64,000 nucleotides of DNA from JAEYXS01 sp943367715 (GCA_943367715.1 CALRJY020000003.1:186001-250000); one strand, 5' to 3'. Counted from the stretch's first letter, positions 22,686-32,967 are shown. Notes: generated by a model not told the origin, from the letters alone. Made by a program: numbers and translations.

Positions 22686-25286
22686 TTACACTTTGAGCAC
22701 GTCTTGGTTCGTGGTTTTGGCTGCGATGCCTTTTAATACTTTGCTCTTGCCGGTCTCGGGTTCGGAGACTTTCACCGTATAATTGCCCAGGGCAAAAACG
22801 TGCGGCTGGAATTTCCCCTCGCGCAAGCGCAAGCCATAGATCAACTCGTTGGTTTTCTCATCAATGATTTCCACTAGTGGCTGTTTGAGTCCGCTGATCT
22901 CCAGCGTGGGCAAATAGGCGATGGCTTCGCGCGCATAATTATCCCGCGTGCTCAAGGTCACCGGCCAGCCGGGGAACTGCGTGCCCGGTTTCGTCGGGTC
23001 CGCCAGATACGGCCAGCACTCCACGATCACCTGTCGTTTCACTTTGTCGAATCGCACCATGCCCATGCCCGAGGATTTATTGTCCATGAACTTCAGCACG
23101 TCCGGGTCCTGGGCATTCTCCGCGCCGTTCTTGAAAGCGAGCACGGTCATGGGATTGCCGAAGTGATCGGTGAAATCGCCCGTTAGTTCTTTGCTGCCAC
23201 CTTGGCGCACGCGTTGTGTCGTCTCCGGCTTCCACCAGCGCGGGTAACCGACATTCACCGCCGGGCCAGCGAACCCCACCCCCGCATCGCGATGCGTCTC
23301 CACCCCATAGTGGATAAGGGCGGGCAGATGCTGATCACCCGCGATGTGAAAGGCGAACGCCTTGCGGATGATCTTCAAGGCTTCATTACGCGGCGTCTGC
23401 GGCCAGGCGTTCGTATCGTAGTCCGCGCGCAACATACCATCAGGTGCACCATGCGTGGTGGCCATCGCGGTGAACACGGTTTGCGAGATGACGGCCTTCA
23501 TCTCGGCCCAATTCCAATCCGTCACCCATTCGCGCAGAAACTGCATTTGTTTCTCGCCGAGCAATTGCAATCCCGGCACGTCGGCCGTCTTGGGATCAAA
23601 ATTCAGATCCTTCACGTGGTCGCCGCGCGGTGTGTCCGTCTTGGGCACCTTGCCCTCCGGGCCGGACTTGTATTGACGGTCGGCGAGGATGGCGAAGCTG
23701 ATGCCTCCATAGGTAAGCGGCCCGTAGTAATTTGTGGTGCCGCGCTTGCATGGCGTAGCGTCATAAGGCTGCGGGTGATGCGAGGTCTGGGTGCGATGAA
23801 CCACGTTGACCCACGCTGCCGGCATGTCGTAGCCACCGGCTTCTTGAGTTGTTTTCTTGCCCTCACCTGCCTCGCCCCAGAGATTGCCTTGATAGACGTC
23901 GTGATCGTCCGGGAGCGAGACACTGGGACGGTCCTTCGTCAACTCGCGCCAGGTCCAGCCATGGATGTACCACTTGCGTAGATAATCAATCATCGCCTTG
24001 TCCAGTGGTGCTCTTTGCACGCCGAACCCCCCAGTCGATTCATAGAACTGGTCGCCGGTGAAGGCGATGAAGTCGGGATTCAGCTTGGCGGCATTTGCCA
24101 CGTAGCCGTGATTGGGAAAGGCCGCGTGGATGTTGCAGGAGACATCCAGCACGCTGAGCTGTGGTTGATCGACCGGATCGGCGCGGATGGTGCCGGTCCA
24201 ATATGCTTCTTGCGTTTTCCCGCCCTGAAACTTCTGCGCATACGCCACGCGATACTCCTGCGCCACCTTCGCATCCCACTTGTCCCCCCGGAAAATCACT
24301 GTGCGCGCTTCGGGATGCATCTTCTCTTCTGCGAGCTTCGTCCATGTGTTTCCTTTACGCACTTCCAGCCGCGCGGTCTGTGATTCCTTTTCCCCAATCG
24401 GCGGCATCTGCGCGGTCAGTTTCAACATGCCCCGGCTCAACGTGTATTGCGTGAACAGGATGGGACCAAACGCCTGCTCTTCATGCGCCACCACTTTGGT
24501 GCCGCTGACTTTCCAGTCGGCGAACCAGAACAATCCCGTCCCGGCATTGTTGGCTTCACCGGTTTTCGCCTTGGCCTTGCCTTTGGCCCCGGCCCCGCCA
24601 CCGCCCTGCGCTCCGCCGTAATTGGCCGCCAGCACCAGATTCCCCTGCATCTGTTCCGCCTTGATATCGTCGCGAGTGGTTTCACCAAGCTGCTTGCCCG
24701 CAGCATCCAAAACCGAAAGCGTCACGCGATAACCGCTGCCAACAGGTTCCGCTTTCAGCCGCAGTTCCACTTCCTTGCCCTCCAGCTTCACGGTTCCTGC
24801 GATGGCTGACCGAACTTCGCCGATGAACAAGCCGCCTTCTGCAGTGAGGCCAGCATCGATGCCTTTGCCGTAGAGCAGGCTGTTCCGGTATTCCTTCAAC
24901 GGCCCTTGCACACCGATGGAGAATCCCGCCGAGCCTTTGCCCTGGTTGAGATTTCCGTCCACGCGACCGATGCGCACGCTCATCTGCAAGGTGCCCGGCT
25001 GGGCCGCCAATTGGCGGGTGAGCAGGTGTACATTGCGGCCAAGTGCCGCGTTCACGCACTCAGTACGGCCATTCTTGATCTGCCAGTCCTGCAGCGGGTT
25101 CGCCCAATACTCCGGTCCCAGCCACACACGATCAAAGCATTGATCCCAGTTGCTGCGAAAGCCGCTGGCTGTGTCAGCGGCCTCGGCGAGCTGCGGCAAT
25201 ACCTTGGCAGCGACGACGGTTCCGGCGGTGACCGCGGCCGATTGTGAGATGAATTTCCGGCGCGTGACTTTCCGTGGGGATCTCAT
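22686..25286 (-). CDS. Tat-exported PhoD-like metallophosphatase
   Basis: The start at 25286 (MRSPRKVTRRKFISQSAAV) gives 866 residues and places a Tat signal (RRKFIS) at the N-terminus, so the protein is exported folded, usually with its metal centre. Residues about 50-250 are a beta-sandwich of laminin/LamG type, an unusual extension before the catalytic part. The PhoD-like metallophosphatase domain follows: LNPDFIAFTGDQFYE, SLPDDHDVYQGNLWGE, LLGEKQMQFLREWV and AFHIAGDQHLPALIHYG supply the expected metal-binding Asp, Asn and His. It probably cleaves phosphate or sulfate esters outside the cell. It ends the long minus-strand block that starts with the GntR regulator. Confidence 0.82.
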   Translation of the reverse strand: MRSPRKVTRRKFISQSAAVTAGTVVAAKVLPQLAEAADTASGFRSNWDQCFDRVWLGPEYWANPLQDWQIKNGRTECVNAALGRNVHLLTRQLAAQPGTLQMSVRIGRVDGNLNQGKGSAGFSIGVQGPLKEYRNSLLYGKGIDAGLTAEGGLFIGEVRSAIAGTVKLEGKEVELRLKAEPVGSGYRVTLSVLDAAGKQLGETTRDDIKAEQMQGNLVLAANYGGAQGGGGAGAKGKAKAKTGEANNAGTGLFWFADWKVSGTKVVAHEEQAFGPILFTQYTLSRGMLKLTAQMPPIGEKESQTARLEVRKGNTWTKLAEEKMHPEARTVIFRGDKWDAKVAQEYRVAYAQKFQGGKTQEAYWTGTIRADPVDQPQLSVLDVSCNIHAAFPNHGYVANAAKLNPDFIAFTGDQFYESTGGFGVQRAPLDKAMIDYLRKWYIHGWTWRELTKDRPSVSLPDDHDVYQGNLWGEAGEGKKTTQEAGGYDMPAAWVNVVHRTQTSHHPQPYDATPCKRGTTNYYGPLTYGGISFAILADRQYKSGPEGKVPKTDTPRGDHVKDLNFDPKTADVPGLQLLGEKQMQFLREWVTDWNWAEMKAVISQTVFTAMATTHGAPDGMLRADYDTNAWPQTPRNEALKIIRKAFAFHIAGDQHLPALIHYGVETHRDAGVGFAGPAVNVGYPRWWKPETTQRVRQGGSKELTGDFTDHFGNPMTVLAFKNGAENAQDPDVLKFMDNKSSGMGMVRFDKVKRQVIVECWPYLADPTKPGTQFPGWPVTLSTRDNYAREAIAYLPTLEISGLKQPLVEIIDEKTNELIYGLRLREGKFQPHVFALGNYTVKVSEPETGKSKVLKGIAAKTTNQDVLKV

Positions 25287-25406
25287 AGCGGAATTTAAAA
25301 ATAGAATGCCGCCGGAAAAAAGCTTTAGTTCCATCCAGAGCGGCGGCTGGTCTCAACACAGACGCAGCCGGGGCCACGGATGTTATAGCGTTTTCTGCAC
25401 GGACGG

Positions 25407-27662
25407 CTACAAGGACAGGAACTTGAGCACCTTCACTTCACCATCCGAGGTGATCGCCAGGCGGTTCAGCAAGACGTGGATGCGGTCGATGTCGCCTTTG
25501 TATTCCAGTTCCCACTCGATCTTGCCATTACGGGGATTCACGCGATGGATAAAGGTGCGGCCGGCGGAATCATCGCCCCCCATCATGCCCAGGGTGCTGC
25601 CTGCAGGGCGTGTGGTGTAGAGGAATTTCCCCGTGAGATAAACGTCTTTGCTGCCTTCTTTGCATTCCCATTCCTTCTTGCCCGAGCGGGCATCGAGTTT
25701 GATGAACTGTGCCCGGGGGCGGTTCTCCAGGCTGACCTCTTCGGAGAACTGGATGGAGTCGGTGGTGGCGGTGGTGCCGCAGACATACACGCCGTCGTTA
25801 TCATCGGCCACGACGCTGGTGATGCCTACGTTCTCAAACTCCCAGCGCTTCTCGCCGGTGGCGAGGGCGAAGGCCGTGAGGGTGCCCTTATCCCAGAAAT
25901 ACAGCGTATCCGCCGTCTCCAGGAAGGGAGCGTTCTCTTCCCGTCGGAAGGCGAGGCCACCCATCGCTCCGATGGGGAAATTCAAACGCTTTTGGGCGAT
26001 GAGCTTGTTCGCCTTGGAAAGGATGATCACGTCCTGATGGCCGACGACGAGGTCCACCGTTTTGCCGGAGTAATAAGCGGGTTCACCCTTGATCTCGCCC
26101 TGCCAAACGTTCTCGCCGTCTTTCAAGCGACGGTTGATGATCACCTGGTACGTGCTCATATCCACAGATTGGAACTGTCCGCCGTCCGAGCGTTTGATGT
26201 CGTTGAACACCTCACCGGCGATGCCCATGGGGTTGCTCATGATGGAGGTTTTGCTGTTCAGCTTGGACTGCTTGGGCGCATCGCGCATCACTTTGACGCG
26301 GGTGAAATTGGTTTCCGTGATCTTGATATCCACCCGCACCGCATGATCACCGGCGGAGGCGTACAAGGTATTTTTGGAGAACGCGCTGAATTCATCGTCT
26401 CCTTCCAATTCCTGCTTCAAGAGATTCCCAGAGGTCGCTGGCCGCGGTTCCTTGCCTTTCACCTGGGCGACGATCTTTTCCTTGGGCGCGGTGCCGAAGG
26501 TTTCGGTCTTAGAATCACCGGTGGCCAGATTCACGACCATCACATGATGCTGGCCGCGGCTCTGGCTGACGACCGTCAGATTTTTATCCAGTACGGCAAA
26601 CTCCGTCATCTGCCCATTGATGGGGATCTGCTTCTGCGGTTTGCCGGTGAGCGGGTCAAGCTGGTGGAGTTTTCCATTTTGAGCGGCCCAGATATCCTTG
26701 TCCGTCAGGTGCAGGTAGGTGGCGTCGCTGCCGTTGCGATAACGGTTATCATCGTCATCTCCGCCGCCTTCGCTTTTCGTCGTCGTGGTCCAGCGGGGTT
26801 GGCCGGACTTCAGATCGTGCAGGGAGATGCCCTTGCCATTGGCCACCACGAGTTCATCCGGGCTGAAGAGTTTGGCGACGGTCCCATAGCTGCCTTCACT
26901 GGAAGGAAGATAATAATAAGTGGCGGGTGCCGAACCGATGAAGGAGTACCAACCGGCCACGCCGATGAAGATGACAAGCAGCACGCTGGCCATGCGGATG
27001 ACCCGCAAGGTTTTGCCCCATTCCTGATGGGTGGCCGCCTGCTTGCCTTGGGCTTCCGCGAGGCGCTTGGCCCGACGGGCGGCGAAAGAATCATCTTCGG
27101 GCACCACTTCCGCGGACGGTGGCGGAGGGGTGGCTGCGACCGTGGGGGCCACGGGTTCGTGGGCCTTGCGGCTCACGCCGAGTCCGCCGGGCTTGGCTGC
27201 GGCCACCGGTGGTGCCGGTGCGGCTGGCGCTGGCGGTGGCGTAGGCGCTGGTGGCGCGGGAGGCGGAGTATGCGCGGTGCGGTTTACTTTGAGACTCGAA
27301 GTGACCACTGGAGCTCCAGCTGCCATCACGGGAGCGGGAGTGGGAGCCGGGGCTGGCGGCGGTGTCGGTGTCGGCGTATGGGAGGAGACCTTGATCACCG
27401 GCGCCGAAGCCGACGTGTGCGTGGGGACTTTGATCACGGGACTCGGCGGAGGAGGAGGCGTGGTGTGGACGGGAATCTGGATCACGGGGGCCGCCGGAGC
27501 AGGGGCAGACGTGGCGAGCACGTGGGCGATGTAGCCGTTGGCCACCTCGGTGCAATCGACCTGGCACGACGGACACAGCACCAGCGTGGGCACGCGCCCA
27601 TCCACCGGTTCCACGTCAAAACCGAACTTGGTCCCGCAACCGCACAGGAGTTTGATTTGCAT
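25407..27662 (-). CDS. Membrane protein: zinc ribbon, Pro/Ala-rich linker, TM helix and PQQ-like propeller
   Basis: The start at 27662 (MQIKLLCGCGTKF) gives 751 residues. Residues 1-40 have a CxC...CPSC zinc ribbon. About 50-200 is a long low-complexity Pro/Ala/Thr/Val linker containing repeated IKVPTHT-like units. One membrane helix lies near 225-245 (MASVLLVIFIGVAGWYSFIG). The remaining 500 residues are an extracytoplasmic propeller of PQQ/WD-like blades (GISLHDLKSGQPRWTT; KLHQLDPLTGKPQKQI; LTAFALATGEKRWEFENVG; RNGKIEWELEYKG). The order resembles a sensor with a cytosolic metal-binding head and an outer propeller. Partner and ligand are unknown. Its high GC and skewed codon use create a 773-codon open frame on the other strand that is not a gene. 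Confidence 0.78.
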   Translation of the reverse strand: MQIKLLCGCGTKFGFDVEPVDGRVPTLVLCPSCQVDCTEVANGYIAHVLATSAPAPAAPVIQIPVHTTPPPPPSPVIKVPTHTSASAPVIKVSSHTPTPTPPPAPAPTPAPVMAAGAPVVTSSLKVNRTAHTPPPAPPAPTPPPAPAAPAPPVAAAKPGGLGVSRKAHEPVAPTVAATPPPPSAEVVPEDDSFAARRAKRLAEAQGKQAATHQEWGKTLRVIRMASVLLVIFIGVAGWYSFIGSAPATYYYLPSSEGSYGTVAKLFSPDELVVANGKGISLHDLKSGQPRWTTTTKSEGGGDDDDNRYRNGSDATYLHLTDKDIWAAQNGKLHQLDPLTGKPQKQIPINGQMTEFAVLDKNLTVVSQSRGQHHVMVVNLATGDSKTETFGTAPKEKIVAQVKGKEPRPATSGNLLKQELEGDDEFSAFSKNTLYASAGDHAVRVDIKITETNFTRVKVMRDAPKQSKLNSKTSIMSNPMGIAGEVFNDIKRSDGGQFQSVDMSTYQVIINRRLKDGENVWQGEIKGEPAYYSGKTVDLVVGHQDVIILSKANKLIAQKRLNFPIGAMGGLAFRREENAPFLETADTLYFWDKGTLTAFALATGEKRWEFENVGITSVVADDNDGVYVCGTTATTDSIQFSEEVSLENRPRAQFIKLDARSGKKEWECKEGSKDVYLTGKFLYTTRPAGSTLGMMGGDDSAGRTFIHRVNPRNGKIEWELEYKGDIDRIHVLLNRLAITSDGEVKVLKFLSL

Positions 27663-27811
27663 TGTTCGTCGGGGTTGATACTCCTTTTCCCTATTCTCTG
27701 GTCGCGACATCAAGGGCAGGCACCCTTCGTCTCCAAAGAACCTCTGGAAAACGCTTTCAGCATACCGTTTCGTCCGGGAATGACAATTCGTAAGTAGTTA
27801 CGAAGATAGGC

Positions 27812-29305
27812 TTACGCGATGAGCTGTGGGATCACGTGGCCATGCACATCCGTGAGGCGTCGATCAATGCCGTTATGTCGGAAAGTCAGCTTGGTGTGGT
27901 CCATGCCGAGCAGACGCAAGACGGTCGCGTGGATGTCATACACCAGTGTCGGATTATCGCGATCCAACGGCTTGTATCCCCACTGGTCACTTTCGCCATG
28001 CGTGACGCCGCCCTTGATGCCGCCGCCGCACAGCCAGTTCGTGAAGCAATAAGGATTATGGTCCCGCCCGAGGCCGCCTTGAGTGGAAGGCATGCGGCCG
28101 AACTCGGTGGTCCACAGAATGATCGTATCTTCCAGCAAACCGCGTTGCTTCAAGTCTTGGATGAGCGCGGCTGTGCCTTTCGCCATGCCCCTCGCGAGGG
28201 GACCATGATCGCGCTCCACGTCTTCATGCGAATCCCAATTGCGGCGCGGGAAGCCATTGTCATTCCCCGACCAGATCTGGACGAAACGCACGCCGCGCTC
28301 CAAGAGCCGCCGGGCGACGAGGCATTTGCGGCCAAAATAGTCGGCTTCTTCCGCCGCATTGATCTCCTTTGGCCATTCCTTCGTGGAGCGGTCGATACCG
28401 TACATATCCAAGATGTAATCGGGCTCCTTCGAGACATCGAGCGCCTCGGGCGCGCTCAATTGCATGCGCGCGGCGAGCTCATAACTGCGGATGCGCGACT
28501 CCAAGCGTCCATCACCTTCACGCTGTGTGGCGTGCTGCTGATTCAGTGAAGCCATCAGCCGCTGCGCCGCCGCTTCACTGCCGGGCGTGATGTAACTCCC
28601 GTTCTTGTGCGGATACAGATCGGCGATGGGCGTTTCGTTACCAGGATAAATGACCGTGCCGCTGTGCTGCGAAGGCAGAAACGCCGCGTCCCAATTCTTC
28701 ACCCCGTTCGACGCCATCCCGCGGTGATCCGGCAAGACTACGAACGTCGGCAAATTCTCATTCTCACTGCCCAGCCCATAACTCACCCAACTGCCCATGC
28801 CCGGAAAACCTGGTAATTGAAACCCAGTCGCCTGCAATAGCGTAGCGGCACTGTGCACTCCTGATTTGCCCACAAGATTATGCACGAACGTCATGTCATC
28901 CACACACGATCCCAGTGCTGACACGGCATCACTGATCTGTTTGCCCGATTGCCCGTAGGCCTTGAAATCCCAGATCGGCTTTTTCCACGGCCCCAAACCA
29001 TTCTGAAACGCCTCCACCTTCTCGCCAAAGTCCGAAGGCTTGCCATCCTGTTTGATCAGCTCCTTCTTAAAATCCCACAAGTCGATATGACTCGCCGCCC
29101 CCGCCATGAAGAGCTGTACCACCCGCTTGGCCTTCGGGGGGAAATGCGGCAACGGAGCTTTGGTTTCCGCAGCGAGCAATCTTTCCTGACCGAGCAAACC
29201 GGCCAGCGCAATGCCACCCAAACCACCACCGCTTGACCAAAGAAATTCCCGCCGGCTCATCGCCTGACGCGCCTTCATCTGATGCCATGGAGAGGTATTT
29301 TTCAT
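27812..29305 (-). CDS. DUF1501 exported protein, copy 2
   Basis: 497 residues from the ATG at 29305. The signal near residues 15-40 is of Tat type (MSRREFLWSSGGGLGGIALAGLLG). The body is DUF1501: FPPKAKRVVQLFMAGAASHIDLWDFK, GKQISDAVSALGSCVDDMTFVHNL, NLPTFVVLPDHRGMASNG, TIILWTTEFGRMPSTQGGLGRDHNPYCFTNWLCGGGIKGG, and the conserved ending LTFRHNGIDRRLTDVHGHVI. From family knowledge DUF1501 has a sulfatase/alkaline-phosphatase-like fold and is nearly always paired with DUF1549/DUF1553 proteins in PVC bacteria. Here the partner is the frameshifted PSD1 gene upstream, but a GxxExxY unit has come between them. Confidence 0.9.
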   Translation of the reverse strand: MKNTSPWHQMKARQAMSRREFLWSSGGGLGGIALAGLLGQERLLAAETKAPLPHFPPKAKRVVQLFMAGAASHIDLWDFKKELIKQDGKPSDFGEKVEAFQNGLGPWKKPIWDFKAYGQSGKQISDAVSALGSCVDDMTFVHNLVGKSGVHSAATLLQATGFQLPGFPGMGSWVSYGLGSENENLPTFVVLPDHRGMASNGVKNWDAAFLPSQHSGTVIYPGNETPIADLYPHKNGSYITPGSEAAAQRLMASLNQQHATQREGDGRLESRIRSYELAARMQLSAPEALDVSKEPDYILDMYGIDRSTKEWPKEINAAEEADYFGRKCLVARRLLERGVRFVQIWSGNDNGFPRRNWDSHEDVERDHGPLARGMAKGTAALIQDLKQRGLLEDTIILWTTEFGRMPSTQGGLGRDHNPYCFTNWLCGGGIKGGVTHGESDQWGYKPLDRDNPTLVYDIHATVLRLLGMDHTKLTFRHNGIDRRLTDVHGHVIPQLIA

Positions 29306-29334
29306 GCAATTTATCGCTTTAAACTGCAAAATTT

Positions 29335-29867
29335 GAACAGGAGAAAACAGAGGGAACAGAGTAAAGACCAAAAATCTCCCAATAAAACACCTCCGTTTGT
29401 TTTTCCGAATAGAATGACATGGTTATGCTTTGTTGGCGCCGGGCAGAATCAAACGAGTGACACCTTGAACCAGTTTGGTTTCATGAAAGTTGATCAATAG
29501 GCCTAAAGGCACGTTAAGCAATTTCATTTAGCTCAATAATTGAGCCATATGAATGGGCAGTATTTCTTGAACGGCTTTTAATTCGACGAGAACACAACCT
29601 TCCACCAACACATCGAAACGCAAAGGCTCATCGAAAATGAGACCTTTGTATTCGACCCTCACTATTTTCTGGTTCACACAGCTCATTTTGCGAAGTGACA
29701 TTTCATGCAGAAAACATTTTTCATAAATACTTTCTATCAGTCCCGGGCCTTTGTCCCTATGAACTTCAATTGCCCCAGCGATAATCTCCCCCGTTAATCC
29801 GCAAGCTCTTTCATAATCTGGATGCATAATTCCTCTCCTTCTCTGTTCCCTCTGTTTGCTCCTGTTC
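29335..29867. mobile_element. 533-bp unit bounded by 27-bp inverted repeats and carrying the GxxExxY gene
   Basis: The two ends, 29335-29361 and 29841-29867, are inverted copies of one 27-bp sequence with a single mismatch (outer half GAACAGGAG, inner half CAGAGGGAACAGAG). The GxxExxY gene is the only content: its ATG is 13 bp inside one end and its original stop 61 bp inside the other. The unit separates a PSD1 gene from its DUF1501 partner and begins on the PSD1 stop codon. No transposase and no clear target duplication are seen. Confidence 0.5.
29423..29827 (-). pseudogene. GxxExxY protein (PD-(D/E)XK-like) with an in-frame stop
   Basis: From the ATG at 29827, preceded by AAGGAGAGG, it reads IIAGAIEVHRDKGPGLIESIYEKCF, which contains the GxxExxY motif (GLIESIY). 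It continues through RFDVLVEGCVLVELKAVQEILPIHMAQLLS, the D...ExK core of a PD-(D/E)XK nuclease fold. There a TAA (29530-29528) stops translation. In the same frame the family's normal C-terminus continues at once (MKLLNVPLGLLINFHETKLVQGVTRLIL) to a TAA at 29425-29423. One base change thus cut the protein by about 35 residues; the usual residue there is tyrosine. The product is either a truncated protein of 99 residues or a dead gene. Confidence 0.8.
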
Positions 29868-32800
29868 AATCCACAAAATTGAATTCATTCAGGTTTAGGA
29901 TGACACGGCAGGCGTTCGTCATCCCAAACTCTTTCGCATAAGCCACCAGCTTCTGTGTCTCATCCTTGGTGGGCTTGCGTCCTGTAGCGTCATAAAAGCC
30001 CCGTTCAATCTGCGTCGTCACGTTACCACCACCCGCTTCCAGTTTTGCCGCGAAGTGCTTGGCCATCGTCACCATCAGCCCGTTGTTCAAGAGCGCGAGC
30101 GCTTGCAGGGGTGAAAGACTTTCGTTGCGTTTGCCCACCTGCATCGAAGGATCGGCGCAATCCAGCGTGGTCATGAAGGGCTGCATCTGCGACCGCACGA
30201 TGAAGCGGTAGATGGATCGCCGATGCGACAACGGGTCCTCGGGATTGTGCAGATGATACTGGTAGTGTGGGGAGTGTTCCGGCTTCTCGATGACGAAATC
30301 TTGAAACGCGGGTCCGCCCATCTTCGGGTTCAACTTCCCGCTGACGAACAGCACACTGTCCCGGACTCCTTCCGCATCCAGCTTCCGCCGGTTCATCCGC
30401 CACAGATACCGGTTGTCGGCATCTACCGTAGCCGCCGACGTGAGGAAGCGGATCTGACTGGTTGGCAAGTTCCGCCTCGTCACCTCGTCGGCTACACTGG
30501 AAACTTGGCGATACGTCGCACTGGTCACCATCAGCTTGTGCAACTTCTTAAACGACTGCCCGCCATCGCGGAACTCCATCGCCAGCCAGTCGATCAATTC
30601 CGGATGCGTCGGCTGCACGCCCATTCGCCCGAAATCATTCGGCGTCTCCGCGAGGCCTTTGCCGAAATGATACTGCCACACGCGGTTCACGATACTTCGC
30701 CACGTGAGCGGGTTCTTCTCATCCGTCAGCCACTTCGCCAATTCAGCACGCCGTTCGGTCTCGGGACCTTGTGCGGCCTTCTCGAATCGTCCGGGCAACC
30801 ACGAGATCGCCTGCACCGCTCCCGGTGTCACTTCCTTGCCTGGAGACAGCACGCTGCCGCGATTCAACACATAGATAGGCCGCGCTTTCCCGCCATTCGC
30901 GCCCGTGCCGGCAAAGTTTCCTGAGCCGTAAAGCACGGTGCCTGCGTAAACCATGTCCGGCTTCGGAAACGCCGCCAGTTCGATCCTCGTGCGATTCAGT
31001 TCTTTTTCTATCTGCACCTGTTCCGACTTGGCGGTCGCATCCAGCACGCTCTCCAGCAGTTTGGTCCGCTTGCTTTCGAGTTCGGCCAGTTGTCCTGAGA
31101 TGTCCGGAGCCGGCAACGGCGCAACGGAGTCCACCAAGTTAGCCTTCCGCCAGCGTGGTGGCGCTTCAATGGAGTCCAATGCAGTGACTGACGCGTTCGC
31201 TGCGAGGTTGTGTCCCGTGCTGTCAAAAACCTGCAACTCCGCGAGCGAGAAAATGTAGTCGTCCTTGCGCAAGGCGAGCTTCGTGGCCGTGACGCGCACA
31301 AAGCGTCCCGTGGCACCAGCGACGCAAAGCTCTGCGGTGTCGTGCCCGGATTACGTACATCTGCTTTCTCCTGAATGGTGACAGGCACGCGCCCTGCCTT
31401 GAACTCAGGATCATCACTGGTCTCGATCTTGAACCGCAGCGGGAAGCCGAAGCCCGAGCCAATGCCGTTGAAATCATCATAGCAAGGTTGCAGCACCACT
31501 TTGTCGATGACCACGCTCTTGCCCAAGTCCACCTGCACCCACTTCACCGTGCCCTGATCTTTCGCGATCGCACTGTGGTAGCCGTACTCGGAACGAGTAT
31601 TGCCCTGGCTCTTCTTGGAAGCGGTCGCAATCTGTTCATCCAACGCGACGAGCTCCTTGCCGCCCAATTGCTTGATTTTGCCTTCGATGGCTTTTTTACG
31701 CGCCGTCAATTCACTCTGCTGGTTCTCCAAATCATTGAACCGCTTCGTCAATCCGGCATCGCTGAAATATTTTTTATCCGTTCTATCAAGTGCCGCGAAC
31801 ACGGCTTGCAGCGAATAGTAGTCCTCCTGCGAGATGGGATCGAACTTGTGGTTGTGACATTGCGCGCAGCTCGCGGTGAGGCTGCTGAAGGTCTGCATCG
31901 TGTTCGCCACCATGTCATCGCGGTCAAGATGGCGGGCGATCTTCCCATCCGTTTTGCTCTCCGGAACTTCCGCATGGCCGATGAAATCCCATGGCCCCGC
32001 CGCGATGAAGCCCAGTGCCTCGATGCCATCCCGCGTGCCGGGATACATGATGTCACCGGCGATCTGCTCCTGCACGAAGCGCGCATACGGCTTGTCCTCA
32101 TTGAACGCGCGGATGACGTAGTCCCGATACGGCCACGCATTCGGACGCGGCTTGTCCTTGTCGTAACCGTGCGTGTCGCCGTAATGCACCACATCCAGCC
32201 AATGGCGCGCCCAGCGTTCCCCGTATTGCGGTGAAGCCAGCAGGCGATCCACCAACTTCTCATAAGCCTGTGGATCCTTATCCGCGATGAACGCCTCAAT
32301 CTCCTCCGGCTTCGGCGGCAACCCGATAAGATCGAAATAAAGTCGTCGTATCAACGTGCGCCGATCCGCCTCCGGCGATTGCGGCAATCCCTTCTCAACG
32401 AGTTTCGCGACCACAAACGCATCAATCGGATTCTGAAGCTTAAACTTTGAACCTTGAACCTTCGGAACTCCTGGCTTCACGAGCGGCTTGAGCGACCACC
32501 AATCCCGCTTGTCCTCCAGCTTCACGCTCGAGCTCTCGGGCCACACCGCCCCTTGGTCGATCCAAGTTCGCAGCAACGCGATCTGCTTCGCTGTCAATCG
32601 CTCGCCCTTCGGCGGCATCTTGAGCTTTTCATCCTGCCCGCTCACAAATCGGATGAGCGGGCTCTCGCTGCTTTTGCCGGGGATAATGTTCGGCGCGTGG
32701 TAATCGCCACCTGTCAACGCGATAGACTTCGCATCCAGCCGGTAACTGTTCTTTTGCGTCTCCGGCCCATGACATTTCAAGCACGTCTGCTGGAAGATGG

Positions 32801-32921
32801 GCTGGATATCCCGAACGAAATCCACCTTCTCCCCACTCGCACTCAAGGCATCACCCGCAGACCAGGCCAATGCTCCGCCACACAAAAGTGCGTGAAGCCA
32901 TGAGCGCTCCAAAAGCTTCAT
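29866..32921 (-). pseudogene. PSD1 protein (PSCyt1-DUF1549-DUF1553), copy 2, with one frameshift
   Basis: The two halves lie in different frames. The N-terminal part (from 32921) has a signal peptide, the cytochrome domain VDFVRDIQPIFQQTCLKCHGPETQK (haem motif CLKCH), then DUF1549 (PIDAFVVAKLVEKGLP...YGERWARHWLDVVHYGDTHGYDKD) and a second motif CAQCHNHKFDPISQEDYY, and goes out of frame after TTPQSFA. The C-terminal part resumes in another frame with GATGRFVRVTATKLAL and DUF1553 (NPLTWRSIVNRVWQYHFGKGLAETPNDFG; RRKLDAEGVRDSVLFVSG). A single-base deletion near 31318-31323 explains it. Both halves are well conserved, so it is recent or a sequence error. It is thought to be exported and to work with DUF1501. 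Confidence 0.82.
32436..32463 (-). repeat. SKFKVQ-coding micro-repeat inside PSD1 copy 2
   Basis: Minus-strand AAGGTTCAAGGTTCAAAG-type sequence coding for KVQGSKFKLQ between the cytochrome domain and DUF1549. Related to the tail of the decarboxylase gene (12049-12081). Confidence 0.5.
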
Positions 32922-32967
32922 TCATCTGGCAGAGTAGGAGTGCATCAAGAGACTGCTACGGTATTGA

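Noticed and set aside
25476..27797. 773-codon open frame on the plus strand
   Set aside because: Exactly antisense to the zinc-ribbon/propeller gene; composition (His/Arg/Gly-rich, long RRRR runs at the end) is that of a shadow of high-GC coding sequence and no family pattern is seen.
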